Assembly: GCA_003648395.1 (NCBI GenBank)
Contig: QMPB01000039.1
Location: 1-15,201 of the forward strand
Direction of reading: 5' to 3'
DNA length: 15,201 nt
DNA from: Bacteroidota bacterium
GTDB taxonomy: Bacteria > Bacteroidota > Bacteroidia > Bacteroidales > UBA1556
Below are positions 1-6,599 of the stretch, one piece after another (position 1 is the first letter of the stretch; every line of letters starts with the position of its first letter). The position numbers and the translations under genes are program-made. The notes under the pieces are model-generated. The model ran no database searches. It was not told the origin of the DNA and saw only the letters and a program-made list of their open reading frames with translations.

Positions 1-477
1 AATAATGAAGCTACTGTAAAACTAAGAGTGGATCATTCATACAAGAAAGACGTTTGGAATCGTGCTAGTGGTACTGGCTATAATAATGGTTACCCAGCAT
101 ATTCTTTCAACACAAATAATATTGCAGCAAAAATTGGTCATAATGAAACAGCAGTTTCAGCTTTAGATTTAATAAGAGTTGTTCCAAATCCTTATTATGC
201 TTATTCAGCTTACGAGTCGGATCAGCTTGATAATAGAGTTAGAATAACTAATCTGCCTGAGCGTTGTACAATTAAGATTTTTGCTACCAATGGTACTTTA
301 GTTCGTACTTATAGTAAGGACGAAACAAATACATGGATCGATTGGGATCTTAAGAATCAAGCTAATATTCCTATTGCTAGTGGTGTTTATTATATCCACG
401 TTAATGCACCGGGTATTGGTGAGAAAATAATAAAATGGTTTGGTGTATTACGTCCGATTGACTTAAATGCATTTTAA
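1..477 (+). CDS. C-terminal part of a large secreted protein with a T9SS-associated tail (5' end outside window)
   Basis: The reading frame is open from the first base and stops at TAA 475-477, so only the last ~158 residues are present. The visible part has a VVPNPYYAYSAYE segment, then a FlgD-like/Ig-like beta domain (RITNLP, IKIFATNGTLVRTY, IDWDLKNQ, IPIASGVYYIHV) and ends in KWFGVLRPIDLNAF. The PNP motif, the 'NGTLVR' turn and 'ASGVYYIHV' match the plan of T9SS C-terminal target domains of Bacteroidetes, although the ending extends past the usual short basic last strand. From memory, this type of ending is found on very large Bacteroidetes surface proteins encoded just before a PorV-like gene, as here. 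The product is inferred to be exported by T9SS; its N-terminal function cannot be judged. An internal ATG at 28 is not a credible start because the frame continues upstream. Confidence 0.8.
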   Translation, partial: NNEATVKLRVDHSYKKDVWNRASGTGYNNGYPAYSFNTNNIAAKIGHNETAVSALDLIRVVPNPYYAYSAYESDQLDNRVRITNLPERCTIKIFATNGTLVRTYSKDETNTWIDWDLKNQANIPIASGVYYIHVNAPGIGEKIIKWFGVLRPIDLNAF

Positions 478-512
478 TAAGATTATATCATAAACATAGT
501 ATATGAAAACAA

Positions 513-551
513 ACATATAAAAGGCTAATCATAAATTGGTTTTTTATATGT
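513..551 (+). terminator. Long hairpin, probable terminator/attenuator between the cargo gene and the PorV-like gene
   Basis: Bases 513-529 pair with 535-551 without a bulge: 17 pairs, of which three are G-U (523/541, 524/540, 526/538), with a 5-nt loop (CATAA). An A-tract (519-522) precedes the inner stem GGCTAAT/ATTGGTT and a T-tract (540-545) follows it, the layout of an intrinsic terminator with pairing A and U tracts. The G-U pairs would be A-C mismatches in the other strand, so the structure suits RNA read from the plus strand. It starts 36 nt after the upstream stop. Confidence 0.55.
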
Positions 552-597
552 AAGTTTTCTTAAAACAGTTCCGAAATTACTGGAATAATTAAAATTT

Positions 598-1656
598 ATG
601 CAAATGAATAAAATTTACAAATTATTAATTTTAAGCCTAGTATTTACACTAGTATTTGGTGAGGCTTATGCAGGAAATAAAGATAGAGCTGGAGAGGCAG
701 GCGCATCTCAGTTATTAATAAATCCGTGGGCAAGAAGTAATGGTTTAGCTCGTGCTAACTCATCATACGTAATGGGAATTGAATCTCAATTTCTTAATGT
801 AGCAGGTTTAGCTCATACGCATAGTACTGAGGTTATTTTCTCTAATACTACTTGGTTAAAAGGTACTGGAACTAATATAGCATCATTTGGTATAGCTCAA
901 AAACTTGGAGAAAATGGTGGTGTAATTGGATTATCTGTTATGTCAATATCATATGGCGAAATGGAAATTACAACAGTTGATCAGCCAGAAGGCGGTATTG
1001 GCACTTTTGCTCCAACGGCAAGTAATATTAATTTATCGTATGCTAAAGCATTCTCGAATAGTATATATGGTGGTATTAATATTAAGATGATAAGTCAATC
1101 TACTTCTGATACTAAAGCTTCTACTATAGCTATTGATGCTGGTATTCAGTATGTAACTGGTAAAGATGAGCAAATTAAGTTTGGTGTAGCTCTTAAGAAT
1201 GTAGGTCAGAATATGCAATACTCAGGTGATGGTCTTTCTTTTAGAGGTTTTGTTCCTGGTCAAAGCAATGCAATGACAGTGGAGCAGCGTTCTGCAGGAT
1301 TTGAACTTCCTACGCTTATCCGAATTGGTGGTAGCTACGATTTTGAACTAAATGAAACAATGCATTTAATTCCTTCATATAACTTTACATCAAATTCTTT
1401 TACTAACGATATTCATAGTCTAGGAATTCACTTTAAGTGGGGACAATTTCTTGAGCTAAGAGCTGGTTATGGTTATGAGAATGGAATTCTTGATGACCAA
1501 ACTAGAGCAACAGCTTCTACAGGATTTGCTGCTGGTCTTTCTATTGGTGCTCCATTCAAAAAAGGTAAAGAAGGTGGTTTTAGCATTGATTATGCTTACC
1601 AATCATCAAATCCATTTGCTGGATCTCATAGCGTAGGTATAAGAGTTCACCTATAA
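598..1656 (+). CDS. PorV/PorQ-family outer-membrane beta-barrel protein
   Basis: This 352-residue protein has an N-terminal signal peptide (hydrophobic residues 7-20, likely cleavage after AYA at 24-26) followed by NPWARSNGLARANSSYV. That pattern of many small residues opens the PorV/PorQ family, which is related to FadL-type barrels. The rest alternates short amphipathic strands and glycine turns and ends in the strand GSHSVGIRVHL, as expected for an outer-membrane barrel. PorV in T9SS shuttles cargo from the translocon to the attachment complex; paralogs of this family lie beside large T9SS cargo genes. The upstream neighbour is such a cargo gene, so the pair may work together, but this copy need not be the housekeeping PorV. 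A second ATG lies two codons downstream (604); no Shine-Dalgarno sequence decides between them. Family confidence is good; the exact role is inferred. Confidence 0.85.
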   Translation: MQMNKIYKLLILSLVFTLVFGEAYAGNKDRAGEAGASQLLINPWARSNGLARANSSYVMGIESQFLNVAGLAHTHSTEVIFSNTTWLKGTGTNIASFGIAQKLGENGGVIGLSVMSISYGEMEITTVDQPEGGIGTFAPTASNINLSYAKAFSNSIYGGINIKMISQSTSDTKASTIAIDAGIQYVTGKDEQIKFGVALKNVGQNMQYSGDGLSFRGFVPGQSNAMTVEQRSAGFELPTLIRIGGSYDFELNETMHLIPSYNFTSNSFTNDIHSLGIHFKWGQFLELRAGYGYENGILDDQTRATASTGFAAGLSIGAPFKKGKEGGFSIDYAYQSSNPFAGSHSVGIRVHL

Positions 1657-1701
1657 ATTACCCTTTTAGAATAAAACGTAAGATAGAATTAAAATTTTGC
1701 G

Positions 1702-1709
1702 TATTTTTG
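1702..1709 (+). promoter_or_regulatory. Candidate Bacteroidetes -7 element for greA-HIT
   Basis: TATTTTTG fits the TAnnTTTG consensus of the Bacteroidetes housekeeping sigma factor. It lies 45 nt after the PorV-like stop. A matching -33 TTTG is not visible at the expected spacing, so the call is tentative. Transcription would begin near 1714-1716 and give a leader of about 200 nt. Confidence 0.35.
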
Positions 1710-1718
1710 CAAACAGAT

Positions 1719-1750
1719 AATCAGAAGCTCGAAAGGCCTTCTGATTTTTT
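1719..1750 (+). terminator. Intrinsic terminator-like hairpin
   Basis: AATCAGAAG (1719-1727) pairs with CTTCTGATT (1738-1746), a 9-bp stem with a 10-nt loop, followed by a T-run to 1750. It probably ends the PorV-like transcript. Because a -7 box lies just upstream (1702-1709), it might instead be the first hairpin of the greA leader and cause early termination there. Confidence 0.65.
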
Positions 1751-1768
1751 GATAATGTATAGTTAGCA

Positions 1769-1894
1769 AGCCCTTACCTTTAAGGTTTATTAAAAAATAA
1801 ACCCATTCCTGAGGTAATAATAGGGCTACAGCAATTTAACAGTTAAATATAACAAGGATGTAATAAGGCAAAGGCTTTATTCGTTGTTATAATT
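1769..1894 (+). ncRNA. Structured 5' leader of greA (two nested hairpin elements), candidate regulatory RNA
   Basis: Element A (1769-1827): AGCCCT 1769-1774 pairs with AGGGCT 1822-1827, TACCT 1775-1779 with AGGTA 1812-1816 (5-nt bulge 1817-1821), and inside them GGTTTATT 1784-1791 pairs with AATAAACC 1796-1803 around an AAAA loop. Element B (1845-1894): TATAACAA 1848-1855 pairs with TTGTTATA 1884-1891, and AATAAGGC 1862-1869 pairs with GCTTTATT 1874-1881 around an AAAG loop, with one G-U pair. The two lie end to end just before the greA start at 1918. I match it to no known riboswitch class. In E. coli the greA leader yields small RNAs (GraL), so regulation at this place has a precedent, but homology is not implied. 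Confidence 0.45.
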
Positions 1895-1917
1895 GAGATT
1901 AATAAAAATAATAGAAT

Positions 1918-2391
1918 ATGTCAGAAATACAATATTTCTCAGAAGAGGGTTTAAATAAGTTAAGGGCAGAAGTAAACCAACTTGTATCAGTTGATCGCCC
2001 TGCAATATCAGCGGCAATTGGTGAAGCAAGAGATAAGGGAGACCTTTCAGAAAATGCAGAATACGATGCAGCAAAAGAAGCACAAGGATTATTGGAGCTA
2101 AAAATATCGAAGCTACAAACACTACTTCAGAATGCTCGATTAATTGACGAAAGTAAAATAGACACTACTAAGGTGCTTTTATTAACGAAAGTTACCATTA
2201 AGAATACTGCCAATGGCAAAGAGATGCTATATATGCTAGTTCCTGAAAAGGAATCGGATATAAAGAATGGAAAACTTTCCGTTTCTTCTCCTATTGCTAA
2301 GGGATTATTGGGGAAATCTGTTGGAGATCTAGCTGAAATTCAGGTTCCTAGAGGTGTTATGACTTTCGAAATTGTTAAAATAGATAGATAA
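1918..2391 (+). CDS. greA: Transcription elongation factor GreA
   Basis: GreA binds the secondary channel of RNA polymerase and stimulates cleavage of the 3' end of backtracked RNA, rescuing stalled complexes. The 157-residue length is typical. Residues 1-75 form the N-terminal coiled coil: it opens with YFSEEGLNKLRAEV and carries GEARDKGDLSENAEYDAAKE at 35-54, whose tip acids D42 and E45 support the catalytic Mg ion. Residues 80-157 are the FKBP-like C-terminal domain (SPIAKGLLGKSVGD at 124-137, then a closing strand). The stop is 6 nt before the next ATG, so the HIT gene is almost surely cotranscribed. A long structured leader (1715-1917) precedes the gene. No feature looks abnormal. Confidence 0.97.
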   Translation: MSEIQYFSEEGLNKLRAEVNQLVSVDRPAISAAIGEARDKGDLSENAEYDAAKEAQGLLELKISKLQTLLQNARLIDESKIDTTKVLLLTKVTIKNTANGKEMLYMLVPEKESDIKNGKLSVSSPIAKGLLGKSVGDLAEIQVPRGVMTFEIVKIDR

Positions 2392-2397
2392 TTTATT

Positions 2398-2799
2398 ATG
2401 GCTACAATATTTTCAAAAATTATTGATGGAGAAATTCCTTCATATAAAATTGCAGAGAATGACGATTTTTTTGCCTTTATGGATATTAATCCATTGGCTA
2501 AAGGTCATACTCTAGTTATTCCTAAAAAAGAAGTTGACTATATCTTAGATTTAGATGATGATACAACTGCTGAACTATGGAAGTTTGCTAAAAAAATTGG
2601 CAAGGCTGTAGAAAGTATTGTTCCATGTAAGAAAATTGGATTTACTGTAATAGGTTTAGAAGTACCACATACTCATATTCATGTCATTCCTATAAATACT
2701 ATATATGATATGGATTTTAAGCAGCCAAAACTAAAGCTTGAGCAGGAAGAGTTTATTGACTTAGCAAGCAGAATATCAACTGCATTTGATGAGCTTTAG
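2398..2799 (+). CDS. HIT-family (histidine triad) nucleotide-binding hydrolase
   Basis: A 133-residue HIT/HINT-type protein. It starts with the typical ATIFSKIIDGEIPSYKIAE segment, has the GHTLVIPKK strand (36-44) and the histidine triad HTHIHVIPI at 91-99; H93 is the expected nucleophile that forms the nucleotidyl intermediate. Members hydrolyse adenosine phosphoramidates or dinucleoside polyphosphates; the substrate here is unknown. The residues before the triad (GFTVIGLEVPHTH) are the usual G-x-E-V-x-H form with a Pro. It follows greA by 6 nt, an arrangement I recall as common in Bacteroidetes, and a strong terminator comes 24 nt after its stop. Confidence 0.95.
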   Translation: MATIFSKIIDGEIPSYKIAENDDFFAFMDINPLAKGHTLVIPKKEVDYILDLDDDTTAELWKFAKKIGKAVESIVPCKKIGFTVIGLEVPHTHIHVIPINTIYDMDFKQPKLKLEQEEFIDLASRISTAFDEL

Positions 2800-2823
2800 T
2801 ATTATAGAATAAGAGATTTTAAT

Positions 2824-2856
2824 ATCCCATAATATGTATTTATTATGGGATTTTTT
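2824..2856 (+). terminator. Intrinsic terminator after greA-HIT
   Basis: ATCCCATAATA (2824-2834) pairs perfectly with TATTATGGGAT (2841-2851), 11 bp with a 6-nt loop, followed by TTTTTT (2851-2856). It lies in the convergent gap before the minus-strand glycosyltransferase; on that strand no good T-tract follows, so it serves mainly the plus strand. Confidence 0.85.
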
Positions 2857-2913
2857 ATTTTATTAATATTGGTTTATATTGCTATGATACATCAAAAAAA
2901 GACCTAACACATC

Positions 2914-4032
2914 CTACATTTCATCTTTCCATTCTTTCTTATGGAAGAGTGCTGCAAAACTAATAATTACAATATAGAAAGGGTATATAGTTTCGAATAT
3001 AAATATATACTTTAGTAAAGGTCTTTTACTAAAAAATATTGATGACATCTTAAGGATTTGAAAGTCTATTATTGTTTTAAATAAAAGAATAATTACTAGA
3101 ACGTATAAGTATTTAATACTTAGAAATGAAAGAATAAGTAAAGCTATTGTAGTCATGTTAAATCCAAGTATAACCAATGCCGTAATACTTGTAGCATTTA
3201 TAGAGTATCCCTTTGCCTTTGAGGCCCAGCGTAGTCTTTGATTCACCCACGAATTTAAACTTAGAGGTGCTTCTGTAGTAACTATTGAATCCTCTGATTT
3301 TAAAAACCCTACATACTTTCGTCCGTAGTTTTTAATCACATAATTAAGTAAAAAAACATCATCACCAGAAGCAATATCACTATTGTAAACATGCTCAGCT
3401 TTTAAAGCAACTTTAGTTTCAAATACCATATTTGCAGCATTGGCCATTATCGGCAACCCAATTCCTATTGCTCCTGCCCCACTCGCAACCAGGCTCATAA
3501 ATTCAAATTCCATAAACCTGCCCCAAAATTTGCCTTTAGAAACAAAAGCAACTGGCCCAGAGATAAACTTTAGATCTCGTTTTTGTAATTCTACATCATA
3601 ATTCTTAAGAAGTAATGGTGGAATTCTACAATCTCCATCTAATGATAAAACATAATCATGCTCTGCTTCATTTATACCTTTCCATACCGCTTCTTTCTTT
3701 CCCCCGGCACTATTATATAATACCATTTTGGAGTCGTTCTGAAATATATAATCGCGGATAATAATTGCTGTATCGTCTATGGATTCATTATTTACCAATA
3801 GTATTTCAAATTTATCTTTTGGATAGTCTATTTTTTCCAAATCCGATAGTAGATTTATTATATTATCTTCTTCGTTATAGAATGCTATGATAATACTAAA
3901 CTGAGTATTAGGTTTATAATCAGAATGAATAAGCGTAGGTTTTATTCTCCGCCAACCATAAGTAAAAGCAATAATTACAATAGCATAAATAATTGCAATA
4001 ATAATAACTACTAATAGAATTTGATTAATCAT
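2914..4032 (-). CDS. Membrane-anchored family-2 glycosyltransferase
   Basis: A 372-residue GT2 enzyme. It has an N-terminal membrane helix (about 4-24), a GT-A domain with FSIIIAFYNEEDNI (45-58), the metal-binding DGD at 132-134, SGDDVFLL at 222-229 carrying the catalytic-base acids, and the Q-x-x-R-W acceptor motif as QRLRW at 265-269. Two or three C-terminal membrane helices follow (about 281-323 and 341-361). This is the layout of processive or lipid-linked GT2 enzymes that use nucleotide-sugar donors at the inner face of the membrane. Its start overlaps the stop of the flippase-like gene by 8 nt, showing translational coupling. Together they probably make or move an envelope glycolipid or polysaccharide; donor and acceptor cannot be read from sequence. 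Confidence 0.9.
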   Translation of the reverse strand: MINQILLVVIIIAIIYAIVIIAFTYGWRRIKPTLIHSDYKPNTQFSIIIAFYNEEDNIINLLSDLEKIDYPKDKFEILLVNNESIDDTAIIIRDYIFQNDSKMVLYNSAGGKKEAVWKGINEAEHDYVLSLDGDCRIPPLLLKNYDVELQKRDLKFISGPVAFVSKGKFWGRFMEFEFMSLVASGAGAIGIGLPIMANAANMVFETKVALKAEHVYNSDIASGDDVFLLNYVIKNYGRKYVGFLKSEDSIVTTEAPLSLNSWVNQRLRWASKAKGYSINATSITALVILGFNMTTIALLILSFLSIKYLYVLVIILLFKTIIDFQILKMSSIFFSKRPLLKYIFIFETIYPFYIVIISFAALFHKKEWKDEM

Positions 4033-5029
4033 TCTTAGTATTTTTTTTGAAAAACTTAAGATCCCTAATAAAAAATAACCCTATAATGGCAGGCAATACA
4101 ATATTAATAAACCAAATTATAGAAGATGCTGCAAAAACTTGATTCTGATAATCTACATCAAAGCCATAATATAAACCAAAAACAAAGATAGCAACAGAGC
4201 CTCTAATACCTATTTCTAATAATGCTATACTTGGCCTGATAGAATTTATTAAAAATGTAGAAGTAACCAGTGCCATTCCTTCAAATATACCTAAATCGGT
4301 AAAACCAACAGCTCTTAGGATAAGATAGTATTGTAAAGTATATACAAGGTATCGTATTAGGCTAATATTTAGAACTATAGAAAGCTTATTAAATTTAAAC
4401 TGCTTAAAAATATTAACGATAATATGAATTCTTCGCCATTTTTTAGGAACTATATTTGTAAGAAGAGAAATTTTATAATACAGAATAATAATAATAACTA
4501 AGACTATAAAGAATACTATTTCGAAGTATAAAAGTATATCTGCCGATAGATAGCCTAACGCTATAAGTTTTGGGGCAAAAAGTCCAAAGAATGCAAATCC
4601 TCCAACCACAAGAGTAACAATATTCTGCGCATAACTACCAATAAGAGTAATTAGTACTCCATGCCAAAAACCAGTTTTATTAAGCACAAATACTCTTGCC
4701 AAATAATCGCCTGTACGATTAGGGCTAACTGCACTAATGGTAGTTCCGCTAAATATTGCTCGTAGAGCAGTAGAAAAAGATATTTCTTCGGTATCTTTAA
4801 GCAAATATTTCCACTTATAGGCTTCAATAGACCAATTTAATGGCATTGCAAGTACGGTTATTATAAATAATACAATGGAGTAATTATTATCAAAAATATT
4901 AATAAAGCTATTCCATAACTCCATAATATCCTGTTTAATAAATAATTGATTTATCAGAAAGCTAATAGAAACTATTATTATTACAATTTTTATAATAGTA
5001 TTGTATGTTTTATATATATTTGTTGACAT
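4025..5029 (-). CDS. Flippase-like / lysylphosphatidylglycerol synthase TM-domain protein
   Basis: A 334-residue polytopic membrane protein with about eight hydrophobic helices and a basic end (FFKKNTKND). ALRAIFSGTTISAVSPNRTG followed by DYLAR (88-112) and a second conserved stretch with RPS and EIGIRG (265-276) are hallmarks of the UPF0104 / lysylphosphatidylglycerol_synthase TM family. This is the membrane half only: the soluble aminoacyl-transferase domain of MprF is absent, so lysyl-PG synthesis is not implied. Members are thought to flip or transport lipid-linked substrates. It overlaps the GT2 gene by 8 nt, which supports a shared glycolipid pathway. Its ATG is only 29 nt from the ruvC start on the other strand; no convincing promoter is visible for it. 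Confidence 0.85.
   Translation of the reverse strand: MSTNIYKTYNTIIKIVIIIVSISFLINQLFIKQDIMELWNSFINIFDNNYSIVLFIITVLAMPLNWSIEAYKWKYLLKDTEEISFSTALRAIFSGTTISAVSPNRTGDYLARVFVLNKTGFWHGVLITLIGSYAQNIVTLVVGGFAFFGLFAPKLIALGYLSADILLYFEIVFFIVLVIIIILYYKISLLTNIVPKKWRRIHIIVNIFKQFKFNKLSIVLNISLIRYLVYTLQYYLILRAVGFTDLGIFEGMALVTSTFLINSIRPSIALLEIGIRGSVAIFVFGLYYGFDVDYQNQVFAASSIIWFINIVLPAIIGLFFIRDLKFFKKNTKND
5015..5022 (+). promoter_or_regulatory. Candidate -7 element for ruvC
   Basis: TATATTTG matches TAnnTTTG and lies 36 nt before the proposed ruvC start, inside the 5' end of the divergent flippase-like gene. No clear -33 box is present at the usual distance, so this is a weak call in an AT-rich stretch. Confidence 0.3.
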
Positions 5030-5058
5030 TGGTAATAATTAGTAATAAATCTTAAGTT

Positions 5059-5613
5059 TTGCGTAAAGACCGAATAATATTAGGAATTGATCCCGGAACC
5101 ACTGTTATGGGTTATGGACTAATCCACCAAAAAGGCGATAAAATTGAACTTATTGCCCTTGGAGTGGTAAAATTAAACAAACTTAGCACCCCTTCACAAA
5201 AATTAAAAAAGATTTTTCAAAAAACTTTAGCTATTATCGATGAGTATAAACCAAATGAATTGGCAATTGAAGCACAGTTTTTTGGCAAGAATGTACAATC
5301 AATGCTTAAACTAGGAAGAGCACAAGGAGTTGCAATAGCAGCAGCTTTGCATAGAGAAATGGATTATACAGAATATGAACCAAAAAAAATAAAAAAAGCT
5401 ATTACTGGAAATGGCAACGCGTCTAAAGAGCAAGTAGCCGCTATGTTGAAAAGTATTATTGGATTAAAGAAAGTACCTGATTTGCTTGATGCAACTGATG
5501 GATTGGCAACTGCAGTTTGCCATGCATATCAAAGAAATCCCATAGGAGATAAAAAATCTTATGGCAGTTGGGGCGCATTTATTTCTGACAATCCTGGGAG
5601 AGTTAAAAAGTAG
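5059..5613 (+). CDS. ruvC: Crossover junction endodeoxyribonuclease RuvC
   Basis: RuvC resolves Holliday junctions as a dimer working with RuvAB. The 184-residue protein shows the RNase H-like fold and all four acidic catalytic residues: D11 in ILGIDPGT, E71 in LAIEAQFF, and D144 and D147 in LLDATDGLATAV. FGKNVQSMLKLGRAQGV (75-91) and the K-x-x-x-G-x-G-x-A-x-K segment (113-123) are also family-typical. The start must be non-ATG: an in-frame stop lies at 5053-5055, and the first in-frame ATG (5107) would remove D11, so TTG at 5059 is the only sensible start. It is divergent from the flippase-like gene (29 nt apart) and convergent with the dehydrogenase (21 nt apart), so it is probably monocistronic. 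Confidence 0.95.
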   Translation: MRKDRIILGIDPGTTVMGYGLIHQKGDKIELIALGVVKLNKLSTPSQKLKKIFQKTLAIIDEYKPNELAIEAQFFGKNVQSMLKLGRAQGVAIAAALHREMDYTEYEPKKIKKAITGNGNASKEQVAAMLKSIIGLKKVPDLLDATDGLATAVCHAYQRNPIGDKKSYGSWGAFISDNPGRVKK

Positions 5614-5620
5614 GGTTTAT

Positions 5621-5650
5621 TCAGTTTGCAGTCTTCAGTTTGCAGTATTC
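5621..5650. repeat. Small tandem repeat, 14-bp period
   Basis: TCAGTTTGCAGT occurs at 5621-5632 and again at 5635-5646, and a partial third unit (TTCAG) follows. The repeat fills the gap between the convergent ruvC and dehydrogenase genes and contains the dehydrogenase stop codon (5635-5637, minus strand), so the last residues of that protein are encoded by repeat sequence. Confidence 0.75.
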
Positions 5651-6576
5651 AGCAATATTTTATGAGCTAAAACACTGGCCATTCTTTCATTACTTTGATG
5701 AGTCCAGCCAGCAATATGTGGGCTTAGAATAACTTTATCAGATTTCTTAAGAAAATCAAACACTACTTTATCTTCATTATTCATAACAGCTTCAAAACTC
5801 ATTCCCTCATATTCAATAACATCGAGGCAAGCTCCATTTATTTTTCCACTATTTAAACACTCCACCAAATCAGGAGTATTAACCACTTGTCCTCTTGATG
5901 TATTTATCAAAGTAATCTCTTTTTTAAATGATTTTAGAAATTCTTTATTTACCATATGAAAGGTGTCATCTTGCAAAGGCGTATGCAGACTAAGGATATC
6001 CGCATTATTAAACACTTCTTGCAAACTAACTTCCTCTACAAACTCATTTCCATAGTTCTTTTTATATTTATCGTATGCAATTACTTTTGCTCCAAAGCCG
6101 CTAATTTTTTCGGCAAAGGCACTTCCCATATTTCCATAACCTATAATTGCTACTGTTTTCCCTTGTATTTCTTCTCCACGGTTAGCTTCACGTTTCCATA
6201 TTCCTTTGCGAACCTCCTTATCAGCTCTATTAAGGTTATTAAACAACGAAAGCAACATACCTACACTTTGCTCACCTACTGCAGAGCGATTGCCTTCAGG
6301 AGCGTTATAAAGAACAATATTATGTTCTGTAGCATAATCGGCATCAATGCCTTCCATTCCAGCACCAAGTCGTCCAATAAACTTTAATTTAGTGCCTGCA
6401 TCTATTACTTCTTTATCAACCTTCAATGCACTGCGCACTATTAAGCCATCATACTTAGGCAGAATAGACAAAACCTCATCTCTGCTCAATTGCATAAGGG
6501 AATCTACAGAATGGCCTTTACCACGCAATAAGTCTTCCAACACCTTATGCACCTCATGTATTATAAGAATTCTCAT
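5635..6576 (-). CDS. D-2-hydroxyacid dehydrogenase, phosphoglycerate dehydrogenase-like
   Basis: A 313-residue NAD-dependent D-2-hydroxyacid dehydrogenase. It has an N-terminal half of the catalytic domain (GLIVRSALKV, FIGRLGAGMEGID), then a Rossmann domain with GYGNMG at 146-151 and an acidic residue after strand 2 (YDK, D169) that favours NAD over NADP. The catalytic residues are R228 (NTSRGQVV), E257 (DVIEYEG) and H287 (SPHIAGWT). It lacks the ACT regulatory domain of long SerA enzymes. The substrate may be 3-phosphoglycerate (serine synthesis), but other 2-hydroxyacids are possible and no serC/serB neighbour helps decide. The TATCTTTG box 16-23 nt upstream suggests its own promoter with a very short leader. 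The C-terminus runs into a tandem repeat. Confidence 0.9.
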   Translation of the reverse strand: MRILIIHEVHKVLEDLLRGKGHSVDSLMQLSRDEVLSILPKYDGLIVRSALKVDKEVIDAGTKLKFIGRLGAGMEGIDADYATEHNIVLYNAPEGNRSAVGEQSVGMLLSLFNNLNRADKEVRKGIWKREANRGEEIQGKTVAIIGYGNMGSAFAEKISGFGAKVIAYDKYKKNYGNEFVEEVSLQEVFNNADILSLHTPLQDDTFHMVNKEFLKSFKKEITLINTSRGQVVNTPDLVECLNSGKINGACLDVIEYEGMSFEAVMNNEDKVVFDFLKKSDKVILSPHIAGWTHQSNERMASVLAHKILLNTAN

Positions 6577-6591
6577 TACAAAACTTTAGAA

Positions 6592-6599
6592 CAAAGATA
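6592..6599 (-). promoter_or_regulatory. -7 promoter element of the dehydrogenase gene
   Basis: On the minus strand this reads TATCTTTG, an exact TAnnTTTG match, 16 nt before the ATG at 6576. It directly abuts and shares bases with the T-tract of the terminator at 6599-6623. No -33 TTTG is present at the usual spacing, where the terminator stem lies. Confidence 0.5.

Noticed and set aside
1033..1218. 61-codon minus-strand ORF inside the PorV-like gene
   Set aside because: Low-complexity Ile/Ser/Tyr-rich translation typical of an antisense frame; the plus-strand gene is clearly real.
1769..1827. tRNA or known riboswitch in the greA leader
   Set aside because: No cloverleaf, no T-loop GTTC motif, and no riboswitch core that I recognise; it is only a nested hairpin.
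1877..2122. 81-codon minus-strand ORF over the start of greA
   Set aside because: Leucine-rich antisense translation of the greA coiled coil; no family resemblance.
4025..5029. Naming the membrane protein MprF / lysyl-PG synthase
   Set aside because: Only the membrane-domain family is present; the soluble aminoacyl-transferase domain needed for lysyl transfer is missing.
5956..6387. 143-codon plus-strand ORF over the dehydrogenase
   Set aside because: Lies fully antisense to a gene with all catalytic residues; Cys/Phe/Ser-rich translation without motifs.
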